Below are positions 18,142-29,880 of a stretch of DNA of 64,000 nucleotides, in pieces. The DNA comes from Acerihabitans arboris (GTDB lineage Bacteria; Pseudomonadota; Gammaproteobacteria; Enterobacterales; Enterobacteriaceae), in assembly GCF_010131535.1 (NCBI RefSeq), contig NZ_WUBS01000008.1, positions 1-64,000 of the forward strand. Direction: 5' to 3'. Below the pieces are notes generated by a model. That model did not search any database. It saw only the letters and a program-made list of their open reading frames with translations, and was not told where the DNA came from. A program made the translations under genes and the position numbers. Within the stretch, counting starts at the first letter, position 1; each line of letters begins with the position of its first letter.

Positions 18142-19491
18142 TTATTTTTCCACTAAACCGAGCTTTTTCTCCAGGTAGTGGATATTGGTGCCGCCGTGCT
18201 GGAAGTTTTCGTCGTTCATGATTTTCAACTGCAAATCAATATTGGTCTTGATACCGTCGATAATCAGCTCCGCCAGCGCATTTTTCATGCGGGCGATGGC
18301 TACATCGCGGTTCTCGCCGTAACAAATCAGTTTGCCAATCATCGAATCATAATACGGCGGTACGGTATATCCGGCGTAAATATGGGATTCCCAGCGCACG
18401 CCAAAACCGCCGGGGGCATGGAAACGGGTGATTTTGCCGGGACTGGGCATGAAGGTGTTGGGATCTTCGGCGTTAATACGGCACTCCACCGCATGGCCGG
18501 TCACCTTCACTTCGTCCTGCTTGATGGACAAAGGCTGGCCAGCGGCGATGCGCAGTTGTTCCTTGATCAGGTCCACGCCGGTAATCATTTCGGTAACCGG
18601 ATGCTCCACCTGGATACGGGTGTTCATTTCGATGAAATAAAACTCGCCGTTCTCATACAGGAATTCAAAGGTACCGGCGCCGCGATAGCCGATATCCCGG
18701 CAGGCCTTGGAACAACGTTCGCCAATGTAGCGGCGCATGGCCTCGGTAATGCCCGGAGCCGGCGCTTCTTCCACTACTTTCTGGTGACGGCGCTGCATGG
18801 AGCAGTCGCGTTCCGCCAGGTAAATGGCGTTTCCCTGGCCGTCCGCCAAGACCTGGACCTCGATATGGCGAGGATTTTCCAGGTATTTTTCCATGTAGAT
18901 GACATCGTTGTTAAAGGCCGCCTTGGCTTCGGCACGGGTCATTTTAAGCGATGATTCCAGCTCGTTGTCGCTGCGTACCACGCGCATGCCGCGACCGCCG
19001 CCGCCGCCCGAGGCCTTGATGATAACCGGATAACCGATACGCTTGGCGACCGCGCGGTTCTTTTCCATATCATCGCCGACCGGGCCGTCGGAGCCGGGCA
19101 CGCAGGGCACGCCGGCTTTTTTCATCGCGCTGATGGCCGAGACCTTATCCCCCATCAGACGGATGGTTTCCGCCCGTGGACCGATAAAAATAAAGCCGGA
19201 ACGTTCTACCTGTTCGGCGAAATCCGCATTTTCGGAGAGGAAACCGTAACCGGGATGAATGGCCACCGAGCCGGTAATTTCCGCCGCCGAAATGATCGCC
19301 GGGATGTTGAGATAGCTTTTTACCGAAGGCGCGGGCCCGATACAAATGGTCTCATCCGCCAGCAACACGTGTTTCAGATCGCGATCCACCGTGGAATGTA
19401 CCGCCACGGTCTTGATGCCTAATTCCTTACATGCGCGCAAAATACGCAGCGCAATTTCACCACGATTGGCGATAACAATTTTATCTAGCAT
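18142..19491 (-). CDS. accC: biotin carboxylase subunit of acetyl-CoA carboxylase
   Basis: A 449-residue ATP-grasp enzyme that carboxylates biotin on AccB at the cost of ATP and bicarbonate, the first step of fatty-acid synthesis. [20 protein letters not shown] marks the N terminus; the glycine-rich ATP loop is [14 protein letters not shown] (near residue 159), and the catalytic region [15 protein letters not shown] is near 288. Length equals E. coli AccC. It lies 11 bases after accB. Confidence 0.98.
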   Translation of the reverse strand: MLDKIVIANRGEIALRILRACKELGIKTVAVHSTVDRDLKHVLLADETICIGPAPSVKSYLNIPAIISAAEITGSVAIHPGYGFLSENADFAEQVERSGFIFIGPRAETIRLMGDKVSAISAMKKAGVPCVPGSDGPVGDDMEKNRAVAKRIGYPVIIKASGGGGGRGMRVVRSDNELESSLKMTRAEAKAAFNNDVIYMEKYLENPRHIEVQVLADGQGNAIYLAERDCSMQRRHQKVVEEAPAPGITEAMRRYIGERCSKACRDIGYRGAGTFEFLYENGEFYFIEMNTRIQVEHPVTEMITGVDLIKEQLRIAAGQPLSIKQDEVKVTGHAVECRINAEDPNTFMPSPGKITRFHAPGGFGVRWESHIYAGYTVPPYYDSMIGKLICYGENRDVAIARMKNALAELIIDGIKTNIDLQLKIMNDENFQHGGTNIHYLEKKLGLVEK

Positions 19492-19502
19492 GTGGCGCCT
19501 CG

Positions 19503-19967
19503 TTATTCGATGACGACCAGCGGCTCGTCGAATTCAACCGGTTGACCGTTGTCCAGCAGGATGGCTTTGACCACGCCGGCTTTATCGGACTCAATCTGAT
19601 TCATCATTTTCATGGCTTCGACGATGCACAGCGTGTCGCCGACGTTGACCTTCTGACCGACTTCGATAAAAGGTTTGGCGTCAGGGCTGGGGGTGCGATA
19701 AAAGGTGCCGACCATCGGGGAACGCACCAGATGGCCGCTCATGGCGGCGGGTACGGCGGCGGCTTGTTCCGCCGCGGGAGCGGCGGCGGCCACCGGCGCG
19801 ATTTGTTGCTGGGCCGCGGGGATATAGGCCTGTTGCATCATAGGGTAGGCCGGCATGGCCGGAGCGCGGCTGATACGAACCGATTCTTCACCTTCGGAGA
19901 TTTCCAGCTCTGAAATGCCGGATTCTTCAACCAGTTCAATCAGTTTCTTGATCTTACGAATATCCAT
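19503..19967 (-). CDS. accB: biotin carboxyl carrier protein
   Basis: A 154-residue carrier subunit of acetyl-CoA carboxylase. The N-terminal dimerisation/AccC-binding region ([16 protein letters not shown]) is followed by an Ala/Pro-rich linker (about residues 50-75) and a biotinyl domain with the biotinylated lysine in EAMKMMNQ (near residue 120). It is first in accBC, 21 bases after aroQ. Confidence 0.98.
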   Translation of the reverse strand: MDIRKIKKLIELVEESGISELEISEGEESVRISRAPAMPAYPMMQQAYIPAAQQQIAPVAAAAPAAEQAAAVPAAMSGHLVRSPMVGTFYRTPSPDAKPFIEVGQKVNVGDTLCIVEAMKMMNQIESDKAGVVKAILLDNGQPVEFDEPLVVIE

Positions 19968-19988
19968 GGGTGGGGTTCCATACTCTAA

Positions 19989-20441
19989 TTAATTGGATGC
20001 AGACAAACGATTTACCGCTGCCTGAAAAGCAAAATTATAACCATCGGCGCCTAGGCCGCAGATAACGCCAACCGCAATATCGGAGAGATAGGAGTGATGA
20101 CGGAAAGGCTCGCGTGCATGCACATTGGATAAGTGGATCTCAATAAATGGGATGTTTACCGCTAACAGCGCATCGCGTAACGCTACGCTGGTATGGGTAA
20201 ACGCCGCGGGATTGATCACGATAAAATCGGTATTGCCACGGGCCTGATGGATGCGGTCTATCAGGACATGCTCCGCATTGGATTGCAGGTGACTTAACGT
20301 CACGTCAAGATCCTCCGCCTGTATCTCAAGACTGCTGATGATATCGGCGAGCGTGGTATGGCCGTACTTATCCGGCTCACGTGTCCCCAGCAGGTTCAGG
20401 TTGGGGCCATTAAGGAGCAAAATGTGAAACTTATCCGCCAT
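19989..20441 (-). CDS. aroQ: type II 3-dehydroquinate dehydratase
   Basis: A 150-residue dodecameric enzyme that dehydrates 3-dehydroquinate in the shikimate pathway. Signature segments are [35 protein letters not shown] and [18 protein letters not shown], with the catalytic Tyr and His in the first and third. Yersinia and related genera carry aroQ at this place before accB, whereas E. coli uses AroD. Confidence 0.97.
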   Translation of the reverse strand: MADKFHILLLNGPNLNLLGTREPDKYGHTTLADIISSLEIQAEDLDVTLSHLQSNAEHVLIDRIHQARGNTDFIVINPAAFTHTSVALRDALLAVNIPFIEIHLSNVHAREPFRHHSYLSDIAVGVICGLGADGYNFAFQAAVNRLSASN

Positions 20442-20682
20442 CGTGCCGCTATCTCCGGTTAATTAACGATGCCCCGTAAAAAATAACCTTCGGTAACCGT
20501 TTTGTCACCTTTTTGATGAAAAATCCGGCCCAGATTGTTAACAGGGTCATGCATTATAATGATATCGCAACTTTTCGCAGCAAAATACTGGTGTTATCTA
20601 CGAAGATAACCTGGACGCGGTATCCAAAGTGGAATGCAAGATAGCGCATTTTGAACGACGATTGAAATAAAAAATTCTGCTG

Positions 20683-21282
20683 CTAGCGCCACCATCCCCT
20701 GAATTTTTTGTAACGCAGCGCTAACAGCGCCGCCGCTCCCAGAGCGTAGAACATCGGCTGCGGCGACAGGATTTTTACCGACCAGAGGTAATGGATCGGT
20801 GCCAGGATCGCCACAACATAGATCAGGTTATGCAGCGTTTGCCACCGGTTTTTTAATTTGCGTTGGGCGCGCTGGGTGGATGTTAGCGCCAGGGCCAGCA
20901 AAATCAGCCAGCTGATGATGCCCAGCGTCAGGTACGGGCGGGTCACCAGTTCCCGGCCCAGCAGGCCGAGGTTGTCGATGCCCAGCTCAAGCAGCGAATA
21001 GCTCAGCAGATGCAGGCTCACCCAGGCGAAACACCACAGTCCAATCAGGCGGCGGCAGCGGATCAGCAGGGGTTGTTTGCCGTAACGCGCAAGCGGGGTA
21101 ATCAGCAGCGACGCCAGTAGCAGTTTCAGCCCCATGCGCCCGGTAAAATGCTGGATATCCTTGGCCGGATCGGCGCTGAAATCACCCTGGCTGACCGCAT
21201 AGACCAGCCAGACCAGGGGCAGAAAGGCCGCCAGGTGAATCAGCGCCTTCAGCCAGAAAATCTGTTTAAGATTGAGCCGCAC
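20683..21282 (-). CDS. msrQ: protein-methionine-sulfoxide reductase heme-binding subunit MsrQ (YedZ)
   Basis: A 199-residue membrane b-type cytochrome with about six helices of the ferric-reductase-like fold. Conserved histidines lie in WVSLHLLSY and in [16 protein letters not shown]. It passes electrons from the quinone pool to periplasmic MsrP. It begins with a GTG immediately after the msrP stop (TGA then GTG), so translation is coupled. Confidence 0.95.
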   Translation of the reverse strand: MRLNLKQIFWLKALIHLAAFLPLVWLVYAVSQGDFSADPAKDIQHFTGRMGLKLLLASLLITPLARYGKQPLLIRCRRLIGLWCFAWVSLHLLSYSLLELGIDNLGLLGRELVTRPYLTLGIISWLILLALALTSTQRAQRKLKNRWQTLHNLIYVVAILAPIHYLWSVKILSPQPMFYALGAAALLALRYKKFRGWWR

Positions 21283-22287
21283 TCAGAAGTTCTCCCGTAA
21301 ATCCAGTCCGCGATACAGACCGGCCACCTGTTCGGCGTAACCGTTAAATAGCAGGGTCGGCTGGCGTTTTACATCCAAAATGCCGCCGGCTCCGATCGCC
21401 CGTTCCGTCGCCTGGGACCAGCGGGGATGGTCGACATGCGGATTTACGTTGGCGTAAAAACCATATTCGCCTGGCGCTGAAATATTCCAGGTGGTCGGCG
21501 GTTGCTCGCGCGTCAGGCGAATATGGACAATGGATTTGATCCCCTTAAAACCATATTTCCAAGGGGTAATCAGCCTGATGGGCGCGCCGTTCTGCGGCGG
21601 CAGGGTCTTGCCGTAAACGCCCACCGTCATCAACGCCAGCGGATTCATGGCTTCATCCAGCCGCAGCCCTTCCACATAGGGATAATCCAGGCCGCCGCCG
21701 ATGTAGCGATCCTTTTGTCCCGGCATCTGCGCGGGGTCGTCCAGCGTCTGGAACGCGACGTAGCGCGCCTGGCCGGTGGGTTCCGCCAGCTTGATAAGCT
21801 TGCCCAGCTCAAAGCCCGTCCAGGGAACCACCATCGACCAGGCTTCAACGCAGCGCAGCCGGTAGATACGTTCTTCCAGCGCAAAGCGTTTAAGAATATC
21901 ATCCATATCCAGCGTAATCGGTTTGGCCACTTCGCCGTCGATGACCACTTTCCAGCCGTCGGTTTTCAGGCCGCCGGCGTTGGCGGCGGGGTCGGCTTTA
22001 TCCAGGCCGAATTCATAGAAGTTATTATAACCGGTGACTTTATCGTACGGCGTCAGCGGCAGATCGGCATGCCAGGCGGCCGGTCGGGTAAAGGTCAGAT
22101 CCTTGCCCGCCGGCGCGGCTGCCGCGGCCTTGTCGCCCTTGAACCACGACAATACATCGGCCCGGGCCGTGAGCGGCAGGCTAAGCGAGGCCGCGGTAAT
22201 GCCCAGGGCCTGCAGAACTTTACGCCGCTGGAAAAACACCTCTTCGGCGGTGACATCGGCATCCCGCAGTTTGCGGTATCGGCTCAT
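21283..22287 (-). CDS. msrP: periplasmic protein-methionine-sulfoxide reductase catalytic subunit MsrP (YedY)
   Basis: A 334-residue molybdopterin enzyme that repairs oxidised methionines in periplasmic proteins. A twin-arginine signal ([19 protein letters not shown]) directs it out by the Tat route. The molybdenum-ligand cysteine lies in [11 protein letters not shown] (near residue 145). The length and msrP-msrQ order match E. coli. Confidence 0.96.
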   Translation of the reverse strand: MSRYRKLRDADVTAEEVFFQRRKVLQALGITAASLSLPLTARADVLSWFKGDKAAAAAPAGKDLTFTRPAAWHADLPLTPYDKVTGYNNFYEFGLDKADPAANAGGLKTDGWKVVIDGEVAKPITLDMDDILKRFALEERIYRLRCVEAWSMVVPWTGFELGKLIKLAEPTGQARYVAFQTLDDPAQMPGQKDRYIGGGLDYPYVEGLRLDEAMNPLALMTVGVYGKTLPPQNGAPIRLITPWKYGFKGIKSIVHIRLTREQPPTTWNISAPGEYGFYANVNPHVDHPRWSQATERAIGAGGILDVKRQPTLLFNGYAEQVAGLYRGLDLRENF

Positions 22288-22498
22288 AATCGTCTCCCTT
22301 TGGCTGAAAAATAACGCTGTAGCCAGTATGACGTATGAAACGTTTTTTTATTCCCACGCCCGGCCGACTATTTTTTTGCTGCCGCCGTAACCACCGGCTG
22401 GTTATATTATGAACGGGTGGGTGAAAATATGTCATTTTGTTCGTACGGGCTATAAAATATAGTCTGGTTAACCTCAGACATTTTACCGGGGCACAGGG

Positions 22499-24433
22499 AT
22501 GCGATTACTCGACAGACTTTCCGCTATGGTGGCCTTGTTGTGCTCGCTGGTGATGCTATTGATGCTGGCGGGCAGCGCATTAAGCTTTTTTTATCTCAAT
22601 GAGCACCGCACCGATCGGCTGATGACGGCGCTTGGCGCGGCGCTGGATGAGGGATTGTCCAACCAATCGCCGGCCGATCTGGCGCGCTGGCTGCCGTTTG
22701 CCCTGCAAAGCGGCGGCATCAGCGAACTGGAGATCCGCCGGGGCGAGACCAGGCTATATAGTTTTGTGCCCGCGGGCCTAGCCGAAGGCGGCCATCCTCC
22801 CACCGATTACGCGCGGCGCGAGTTAGCGCTGCCCCATCATCCTGAACTCCAGGTCCGGCTGACCTATCCCACCGCGCTGTTAAGCGAGGTCCGATCGCTG
22901 GCGGTGACCGCGCCGTTAAGCGTGGCCATTGCCCTGATGGTGATTTCCCTGCTGGCCGGATTAGGCTGGCTGCGCCGTCAGATCCGGCCGCAGGAAACCC
23001 TGGAGTACCGGGCCAGGCGCATTATGCACGGTGAGCGCGACAGCGTACCCATCGACGCCGGCGAATCGCCTTCGCTGACCAGCAGCGCCATCGATCGTTT
23101 GCTCGGCGATCTGGCGCAGGCCCGCGAGCAGCGCAGCAGGGTGGATATCCTTATCCGCGCTTTCGCGGCGCGGGACGCCCAAACCGGCCTGAGCAACCGG
23201 CTGTTTTTTGACGGCCAACTGGCGCTGCAGCTTGAGGAAAACCAGGAGATGGGTCCCCACGGCGTGGTGATGATGCTGCGGCCGCCGGACCCGGAGGGCC
23301 TGGCGGCGGGGCAGGACAAACAGCAGGCCCTTGAGCTGATGCATTCATTGATTAATCTGATCTCCACCTACGTCATGCGTTATCCCGACGCGTTGTTGGC
23401 GCGCTACTTTCGCCGCGACCTCGCGGTGCTGCTGCCGCACTGTTCCCTCAAGGACGCGGAGTCGCTGGCGGCGCAGCTGGTGGCGGCGCTTGCCGCCCTG
23501 CCGGGCGTGCCGGGGCATAACCGCGACGATGTGCTGCATATCGGCATCTGCGTCTATCGTCAGGACCAGACGGCGGTGGAGGTGATGGAGTCCGTGGAGC
23601 AGGCCGCCCGGGAAGCGGCATTGCAGGGCGGCAATACCTGGTCGGTGTTTGATAAGCGGGTGCCGGGGCAGGTGCGGGGCAACGTCAAATGGCGGACCTT
23701 GCTTGAGCAGGCGCTGGCGCGCGGCGGACCACAGCTGTTTACCCGCGAGGTTTACCGGCGCGACGGCCGCGTGGATCATCATGTCGTCATCAATCGCATT
23801 CCCGAAGGCGGGCAAGCCCTGGGCGCCGCCGAATTCATGCCGATGCTGCGGCGGCTTGGACTGATGGCGCAGTACGACCGGCAGCAGCTGACCAGGATAC
23901 TCCCGCTGCTGCCGCGGATGCCGGACCGGGTGCTGGCGATCACCTTGAGCGTTGATTCGCTGCTGCAACGCGACTTCCGGCTGTGGCTGCGTAATACGCT
24001 GATGCAATGCGCAAAATTGCATCGCCGGCAAATTATGTTTGAACTTGTGGAGGCAGATCTGTGTCAACACTTGGTGCGTTTACGTCCGGTGTTACGCTTG
24101 CTGGACGCGCTGGGCTGCCGTTTAAGCGTATTGCAGGCGGGTTTGACCGTGGTCAGCACCGCCTATATCACCACGGTGCCGGTAGCGATTATCAAGCTGC
24201 ATCCGGGCCTGGCGAGGGAAATCGATCGCCGCGCTGAAAACCAGCTGTTCATCCAGAGTTTGCCGGAAGCCTGTATCGGCAGCGCGACCCGGGTTTTCGC
24301 CACCGGCGTGCGGACCAAACTGGAATGGCAAACGTTAATGGATAACGCGGTGGCGGGAGGGCAAGGGGACTTTTTTGCCCCGATTGTGCCGCTGGACGAG
24401 ATGCTAAAAAAATATTCACGTCAGGATGAGTGA
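22499..24433 (+). CDS. csrD: RNase E specificity factor CsrD (YhdA)
   Basis: A 644-residue inner-membrane protein that targets CsrB/CsrC regulatory RNAs for RNase E decay. It has an N-terminal helix (about residues 10-32), a periplasmic part, a second helix (about 135-157), a HAMP-like linker, a degenerate GGDEF domain (about 220-380; the active GGDEF reads as YFRRDLAVL-type sequence) and a degenerate EAL domain (about 400-640; EL.E region reads FELVEAD). Loss of both catalytic signatures is normal for CsrD. It is divergent from msrP and precedes mreB as in E. coli. Confidence 0.92.
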   Translation: MRLLDRLSAMVALLCSLVMLLMLAGSALSFFYLNEHRTDRLMTALGAALDEGLSNQSPADLARWLPFALQSGGISELEIRRGETRLYSFVPAGLAEGGHPPTDYARRELALPHHPELQVRLTYPTALLSEVRSLAVTAPLSVAIALMVISLLAGLGWLRRQIRPQETLEYRARRIMHGERDSVPIDAGESPSLTSSAIDRLLGDLAQAREQRSRVDILIRAFAARDAQTGLSNRLFFDGQLALQLEENQEMGPHGVVMMLRPPDPEGLAAGQDKQQALELMHSLINLISTYVMRYPDALLARYFRRDLAVLLPHCSLKDAESLAAQLVAALAALPGVPGHNRDDVLHIGICVYRQDQTAVEVMESVEQAAREAALQGGNTWSVFDKRVPGQVRGNVKWRTLLEQALARGGPQLFTREVYRRDGRVDHHVVINRIPEGGQALGAAEFMPMLRRLGLMAQYDRQQLTRILPLLPRMPDRVLAITLSVDSLLQRDFRLWLRNTLMQCAKLHRRQIMFELVEADLCQHLVRLRPVLRLLDALGCRLSVLQAGLTVVSTAYITTVPVAIIKLHPGLAREIDRRAENQLFIQSLPEACIGSATRVFATGVRTKLEWQTLMDNAVAGGQGDFFAPIVPLDEMLKKYSRQDE

Positions 24434-25873
<1,440 letters not shown>

Positions 25874-25882
25874 CCTGCCTCG

Positions 25883-25946
25883 AAAAGGGGGGAACCACCC
25901 GGGTGAACGCTGAGATCTCTCATCCTGGTCGGCGCCCCCCTTTTTT
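25883..25946 (+). terminator. terminator/attenuator between mreB and mreC
   Basis: AAAAGGGGGG at 25883-25892 pairs with CCCCCCTTTTTT at 25935-25946 across a 42-base loop. The U-tract makes it a plausible partial terminator that gives more MreB than MreC/MreD, the ratio the cell needs. The large loop makes this less certain than a compact stem. Confidence 0.55.
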
Positions 25947-25967
25947 GTTGAGGAAAACGCATAGCTT

Positions 25968-27233
25968 ATGAAGCCGATTTTTAGCAGGGGGCCCTCTCTG
26001 CAACTCCGACTGTTCCTGGCCGTGTTGGTGGCTATCGCCTTTATTATCGCCGACAGCCGGCTCGGGACCTTTGTGCAGATACGCACATACATGGATACCG
26101 CCGTCAGCCCGTTCTATTTCCTGGCTAACGGCCCGCGCAAGATGCTGGATAATGTTTCGGAGACGCTGGCGTCGCGCGGGCAGCTGGAACAGGAAAACCA
26201 TACCTTGCGCCAGGAACTGCTGCTGAGGAATAGCGAGCAACTGCTGCTGGGGCAATTCCGACAGGAGAACGCGCGACTGCGCGAGCTGCTCGGTTCCCCC
26301 CTGCGCCAGGATGAGCAAAAAATGGTCACCCAGGTCATCTCCACCAGTACCGATCCCTATAGCGATCAGGTGGTGATCGACAAAGGCCTGGACAGCGGCG
26401 TTTATGTCGGCCAGCCGGTCATCAGCGACAAGGGCGTGGTCGGCCAGGTGGTTGCCGCCGGTAAAATGACCAGCCGGGTGCTGTTGATCTGCGATGCGTC
26501 CCATGCCTTGCCCATTCAGGTACTGCGTAACGATATCCGGGTCATCGTGGCCGGCAACGGTTGTACCGAAGATTTGCAGTTGGAACACCTGCCGGGCAAT
26601 ACCGATATCCGCGTCGGCGATGTGCTGGTGACTTCCGGACTTGGCGGCCGTTTTCCCGAAGGCTATCCGGTGGGGGTGGTGTCGACGGTTAAGGTGGATA
26701 CCCAGCGCGCCTATACCGTGATCCAGGCCCGTCCGACCGCCCAACTCCAGCGGTTGCGTTACCTGCTGCTGCTGTGGGGCGCCGATCCCCGGGGCGAGGT
26801 GCCGTTGCCGCCGGCGGAAGTCCATCGGGTGGCCAATGAGCGCTTGATGCAGATGATGCCGCAGGTGCTGCCGTCCCAGGATACCCTCATGGGGCCGGAA
26901 GCGCCGGACGCCGCCGTTCCGGCCACGGACGGCAGCACGGCGCCTGCGTCCAGCAGCCACGCCGCGCCGGCATCCGGCAGCACGGCGCCTGCGTCCAGCA
27001 GCCACGCCGCGCCGGCATCCGGCAGCACGGCGCCTGCGTCCAGCAGCCATGCCGCGCCGGCATCCGGCAGCACGGCGCCTGCGTCCAGCAACCATGCCGC
27101 GCCGGCATCCGGCAGCATGGCGCCGGCGTCCAGCAACCATGCCGCGCCGGCGCCAGGGGCATCCAACCGCGCGGCGCCCGCCGCCGAACGGGCCGCGCCG
27201 GCGGTTAATCCCTTCGCCGGGTCCCGCCAATGA
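25968..27233 (+). CDS. mreC: rod-shape-determining protein MreC with a repetitive C-terminal tail
   Basis: A 421-residue bitopic membrane protein of the elongasome. It has a short cytoplasmic N terminus, one membrane helix (about residues 13-30), a periplasmic coiled coil (about 65-110, [16 protein letters not shown]) and beta domains (about 115-290). E. coli MreC has 367 residues; the surplus lies in an Ala/Ser/Pro-rich tail with five 15-residue repeats (residues about 322-396). The core appears intact. The next gene, mreD, overlaps its stop by 4 bases (ATGA). Confidence 0.95.
   Translation: MKPIFSRGPSLQLRLFLAVLVAIAFIIADSRLGTFVQIRTYMDTAVSPFYFLANGPRKMLDNVSETLASRGQLEQENHTLRQELLLRNSEQLLLGQFRQENARLRELLGSPLRQDEQKMVTQVISTSTDPYSDQVVIDKGLDSGVYVGQPVISDKGVVGQVVAAGKMTSRVLLICDASHALPIQVLRNDIRVIVAGNGCTEDLQLEHLPGNTDIRVGDVLVTSGLGGRFPEGYPVGVVSTVKVDTQRAYTVIQARPTAQLQRLRYLLLLWGADPRGEVPLPPAEVHRVANERLMQMMPQVLPSQDTLMGPEAPDAAVPATDGSTAPASSSHAAPASGSTAPASSSHAAPASGSTAPASSSHAAPASGSTAPASSNHAAPASGSMAPASSNHAAPAPGASNRAAPAAERAAPAVNPFAGSRQ
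26931..27155 (+). repeat. five tandem 45-bp repeats in mreC
   Basis: Units start at 26931, 26976, 27021, 27066 and 27111. Each encodes [15 protein letters not shown] or a close variant (SSS to SSN in units 4-5; STA to SMA in unit 5). The near-identity at DNA level points to recent slippage or unequal exchange, and the copy number is likely to vary between strains. Confidence 0.95.
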
Positions 27234-27718
27234 ACCGTTATCGCCGCAACGGTTCCTGGGTTATCTGGCTTTCATTCCTGATTGCCATTGTCCTGCAAAT
27301 CATGCCGTGGCCGGAGCAACTCTACCTGTTTCGGCCCTCATGGCTTAGCCTGGTGCTGATTTATTGGGTGATGGCGATACCGCACCGGGTAAACGTCGGC
27401 ACCGGTTTCCTGCTCGGGCTGGTGATGGATCTGATCCTGGGTTCAATCCTGGGCGTCAGGGCGCTGGCGTTAAGCATCCTCGCCTACCTGGTGGTATTTA
27501 AATTCCAGTTGTTTAGGAATATGGCCCTATGGCAGCAGTCGCTGATCGTGGTAATGCTATCATTGACTATGCACGTGATCGTTTTCTGGGCCGAATTCCT
27601 GGTAATCAATATTTCATTCAGGCCGGAAATTTTCTGGAGCAGCGTGGTGGACGGCGTGTTATGGCCGTGGTTGTTCTTACTGCTGCGTAAGGTACGCCGT
27701 CAGTTTTCTGTGCAATAG
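27230..27718 (+). CDS. mreD: rod-shape-determining protein MreD
   Basis: A 162-residue inner-membrane protein with about five helices and the same length as E. coli MreD. It belongs to the MreBCD-RodZ elongasome. The start overlaps the mreC stop (ATGA), which indicates translational coupling. Confidence 0.96.
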   Translation: MNRYRRNGSWVIWLSFLIAIVLQIMPWPEQLYLFRPSWLSLVLIYWVMAIPHRVNVGTGFLLGLVMDLILGSILGVRALALSILAYLVVFKFQLFRNMALWQQSLIVVMLSLTMHVIVFWAEFLVINISFRPEIFWSSVVDGVLWPWLFLLLRKVRRQFSVQ

Positions 27719-27726
27719 GGGCCATT

Positions 27727-28320
27727 ATGACCGCGATATATTTAGCGTCCGGTTCACCCAGGCGCAGGGAACTCCTGGCCATGCTGGACGTTCCTTTCGA
27801 CGTGCTGGCCGCCCCGATCGAGGAACGCCTGCGGGCGGGCGAAAGCGCGTCGGATTATGTGCGCCGGTTGGCGCTGGAAAAAGCGCTGGCGGGGGTGGCG
27901 GTGGCGCCCGAACCGCGGCCGGTGCTGGGGGCGGATACCATCGTGGTGCTAAACGACCAGATATTGGAAAAGCCCCGTGATGTCGACCATGCCGCGCAGA
28001 TGCTGGCGGCCCTCTCGGGACAACGCCATCAGGTCATGACGGCCATTGCTTTTGCCGACCGCGGGCATCAACTGTGCCGTAGCGTCGTGACTGACGTCAC
28101 CTTCCGGACAGTGTCGGCGCAGGAGATCCATCGCTATATTGCTTCCGGTGAACCCATGGATAAAGCCGGGGCCTATGGCATCCAGGGACTGGGCGGGGTT
28201 TTTGTCAGGGCTATCAATGGAAGCTATCACGGCGTGGTGGGATTGCCGCTGGTGGAAACCTCTGAATTGCTTTGCCAATTCATTGCTTTACGTAGTCTGA
28301 GAGGACAACATGGCTGCTGA
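27727..28320 (+). CDS. yhdE: Maf-family nucleoside triphosphate pyrophosphatase YhdE
   Basis: A 197-residue house-cleaning pyrophosphatase acting on dTTP/UTP and modified pyrimidine triphosphates. The Maf signature [11 protein letters not shown] opens the protein, and the catalytic ADTIVVLND and KAGAYGIQG segments follow. It lies 8 bases after mreD and its end overlaps rng by 11 bases. Confidence 0.95.
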   Translation: MTAIYLASGSPRRRELLAMLDVPFDVLAAPIEERLRAGESASDYVRRLALEKALAGVAVAPEPRPVLGADTIVVLNDQILEKPRDVDHAAQMLAALSGQRHQVMTAIAFADRGHQLCRSVVTDVTFRTVSAQEIHRYIASGEPMDKAGAYGIQGLGGVFVRAINGSYHGVVGLPLVETSELLCQFIALRSLRGQHGC

Positions 28321-29779
28321 ATTACTGGTCAATATCACGCCTTCCGAAACGCGGGTCGCCTATATCGACGGCGGCATTCTGCAGGAAATCCATATCGAAC
28401 GCGAGGCCCGGCGGGGTATTGTCGGTAATATCTATAAAGGCCGGGTCAGCCGCGTGCTGCCGGGCATGCAGGCGGCGTTTGTCGATATCGGCCTGGATAA
28501 AGCGGCGTTCCTGCATGCCTCCGATATTATGCCGCACACCGAATGTGTCGCCGGCGAAGAGCAGAAAAACTTCCATGTGCGCGACATTGCCGAACTGGTC
28601 AGGCAGGGCCAGGACATTATGGTGCAGGTGGTCAAGGATCCCTTGGGCACCAAAGGCGCGCGCCTGACCACCGATATCACGCTGCCCTCGCGTTATCTGG
28701 TGTTTATGCCGGGCGCGTCCCACGTCGGCGTCTCCCAGCGCATCGACAGCGAGGAAGAGCGGGAACGCCTCAAGCGCACCGTGGCCGACTATTGCGACGA
28801 GCAGGGCGGGTTTATTATCCGCACCGCGGCGGAAGGCATCGGCGAGGAGGAGTTGTCGCAGGATGCCGCCTTCCTCAAACGCCTGTGGACCAAGGTCATG
28901 GAACGTAAACGCCGCAACCAGAGCAAATATATGCTGTACGGCGAACTGGCGTTGGCGCAGCGCATATTGCGCGATTTCGCCGGCGCGGCACTGGACCGCA
29001 TCCGGGTCGACTCGCGGCTGACGTTTGATCTGTTGGTGGAGTTTACCGGTGAATATATTCCGGAAATGACCCATAAACTGGAGCATTACAACGGCAAGCA
29101 GCCTATTTTTGATCTTTATGATGTGGAAAATGAAATCCAGCGTTCCCTGGAGCGTAAAGTCGAGCTGAAGTCGGGCGGGTATCTGATCATCGACCAAACC
29201 GAGGCGATGACCACGATCGATATTAATACCGGCGCGTTTGTCGGCCACCGCAACCTCGATGAAACCATTTTCAACACCAATATCGAGGCCACCCAGGCGA
29301 TCGCCCGGCAGTTGCGGTTGCGCAATCTGGGCGGCATTATTATTATCGATTTTATCGATATGAATAATGAAGAGCACCGGCGGCGGGTACTGCATTCGCT
29401 TGAGCAGGCGTTAAGCAAAGATCGGGTGAAAACCGGCATCAACGGGTTTTCCCAGCTCGGACTGGTGGAGATGACCCGCAAACGCACCCGGGAAAGTATT
29501 GAACATGTGCTGTGTAGTGAGTGTCCAACCTGCCATGGGCGCGGCACGGTGAAAACCATCGAGACCGTATGTTATGAAATCATGCGCGAGATCGTGCGGG
29601 TGCATCACGCTTACGAGTCCGACCGTTTTTTGGTTTACGCCTCGGCGGCGGTTGGCGAAGCGCTGAAAAGCGACGAATCCCATGCGCTGGCGGAAGTGGA
29701 AATTTTTGTCGGCAAGCAGGTCAAGGTGCAGATAGAACCGCTGTACAGCCAGGAGCAGTTCGATGTCGTCATGATGTAG
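28310..29779 (+). CDS. rng: ribonuclease G
   Basis: A 489-residue endonuclease of the RNase E/G family that matures the 16S rRNA 5' end and turns over some mRNAs. An S1-type RNA-binding domain (about residues 35-125) is followed by an RNase H-like and catalytic region with TVDINTG-type (here TIDINTGAF) and IIIIDFIDM acidic motifs, and the zinc-link CPTCHGRG near residue 404. Length and sequence are nearly those of E. coli Rng. It overlaps the end of yhdE. Confidence 0.98.
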   Translation: MAAELLVNITPSETRVAYIDGGILQEIHIEREARRGIVGNIYKGRVSRVLPGMQAAFVDIGLDKAAFLHASDIMPHTECVAGEEQKNFHVRDIAELVRQGQDIMVQVVKDPLGTKGARLTTDITLPSRYLVFMPGASHVGVSQRIDSEEERERLKRTVADYCDEQGGFIIRTAAEGIGEEELSQDAAFLKRLWTKVMERKRRNQSKYMLYGELALAQRILRDFAGAALDRIRVDSRLTFDLLVEFTGEYIPEMTHKLEHYNGKQPIFDLYDVENEIQRSLERKVELKSGGYLIIDQTEAMTTIDINTGAFVGHRNLDETIFNTNIEATQAIARQLRLRNLGGIIIIDFIDMNNEEHRRRVLHSLEQALSKDRVKTGINGFSQLGLVEMTRKRTRESIEHVLCSECPTCHGRGTVKTIETVCYEIMREIVRVHHAYESDRFLVYASAAVGEALKSDESHALAEVEIFVGKQVKVQIEPLYSQEQFDVVMM

Positions 29780-29880
29780 CCAGGTAGATGACGCAGGCCC
29801 GACGTAGAGCAACACACGCGGGCAGGACATAAAAATAAATACTTCCCGTCAACGGTGCGGCGGGAAGCAAGGAGAAAGGC

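Noticed and set aside
26931..27155. CRISPR-like array
   Set aside because: The 45-bp units are directly adjacent with no spacers and keep the mreC reading frame, so they are coding tandem repeats.
25920..27230. 436-codon Arg/Ala-rich frame opposite mreC
   Set aside because: Its repeats are just the mirror of the mreC 45-bp repeats; mreC is the conserved gene.
28322..29395. 357-codon frame opposite rng
   Set aside because: Antisense shadow of a nearly E. coli-identical RNase G gene.
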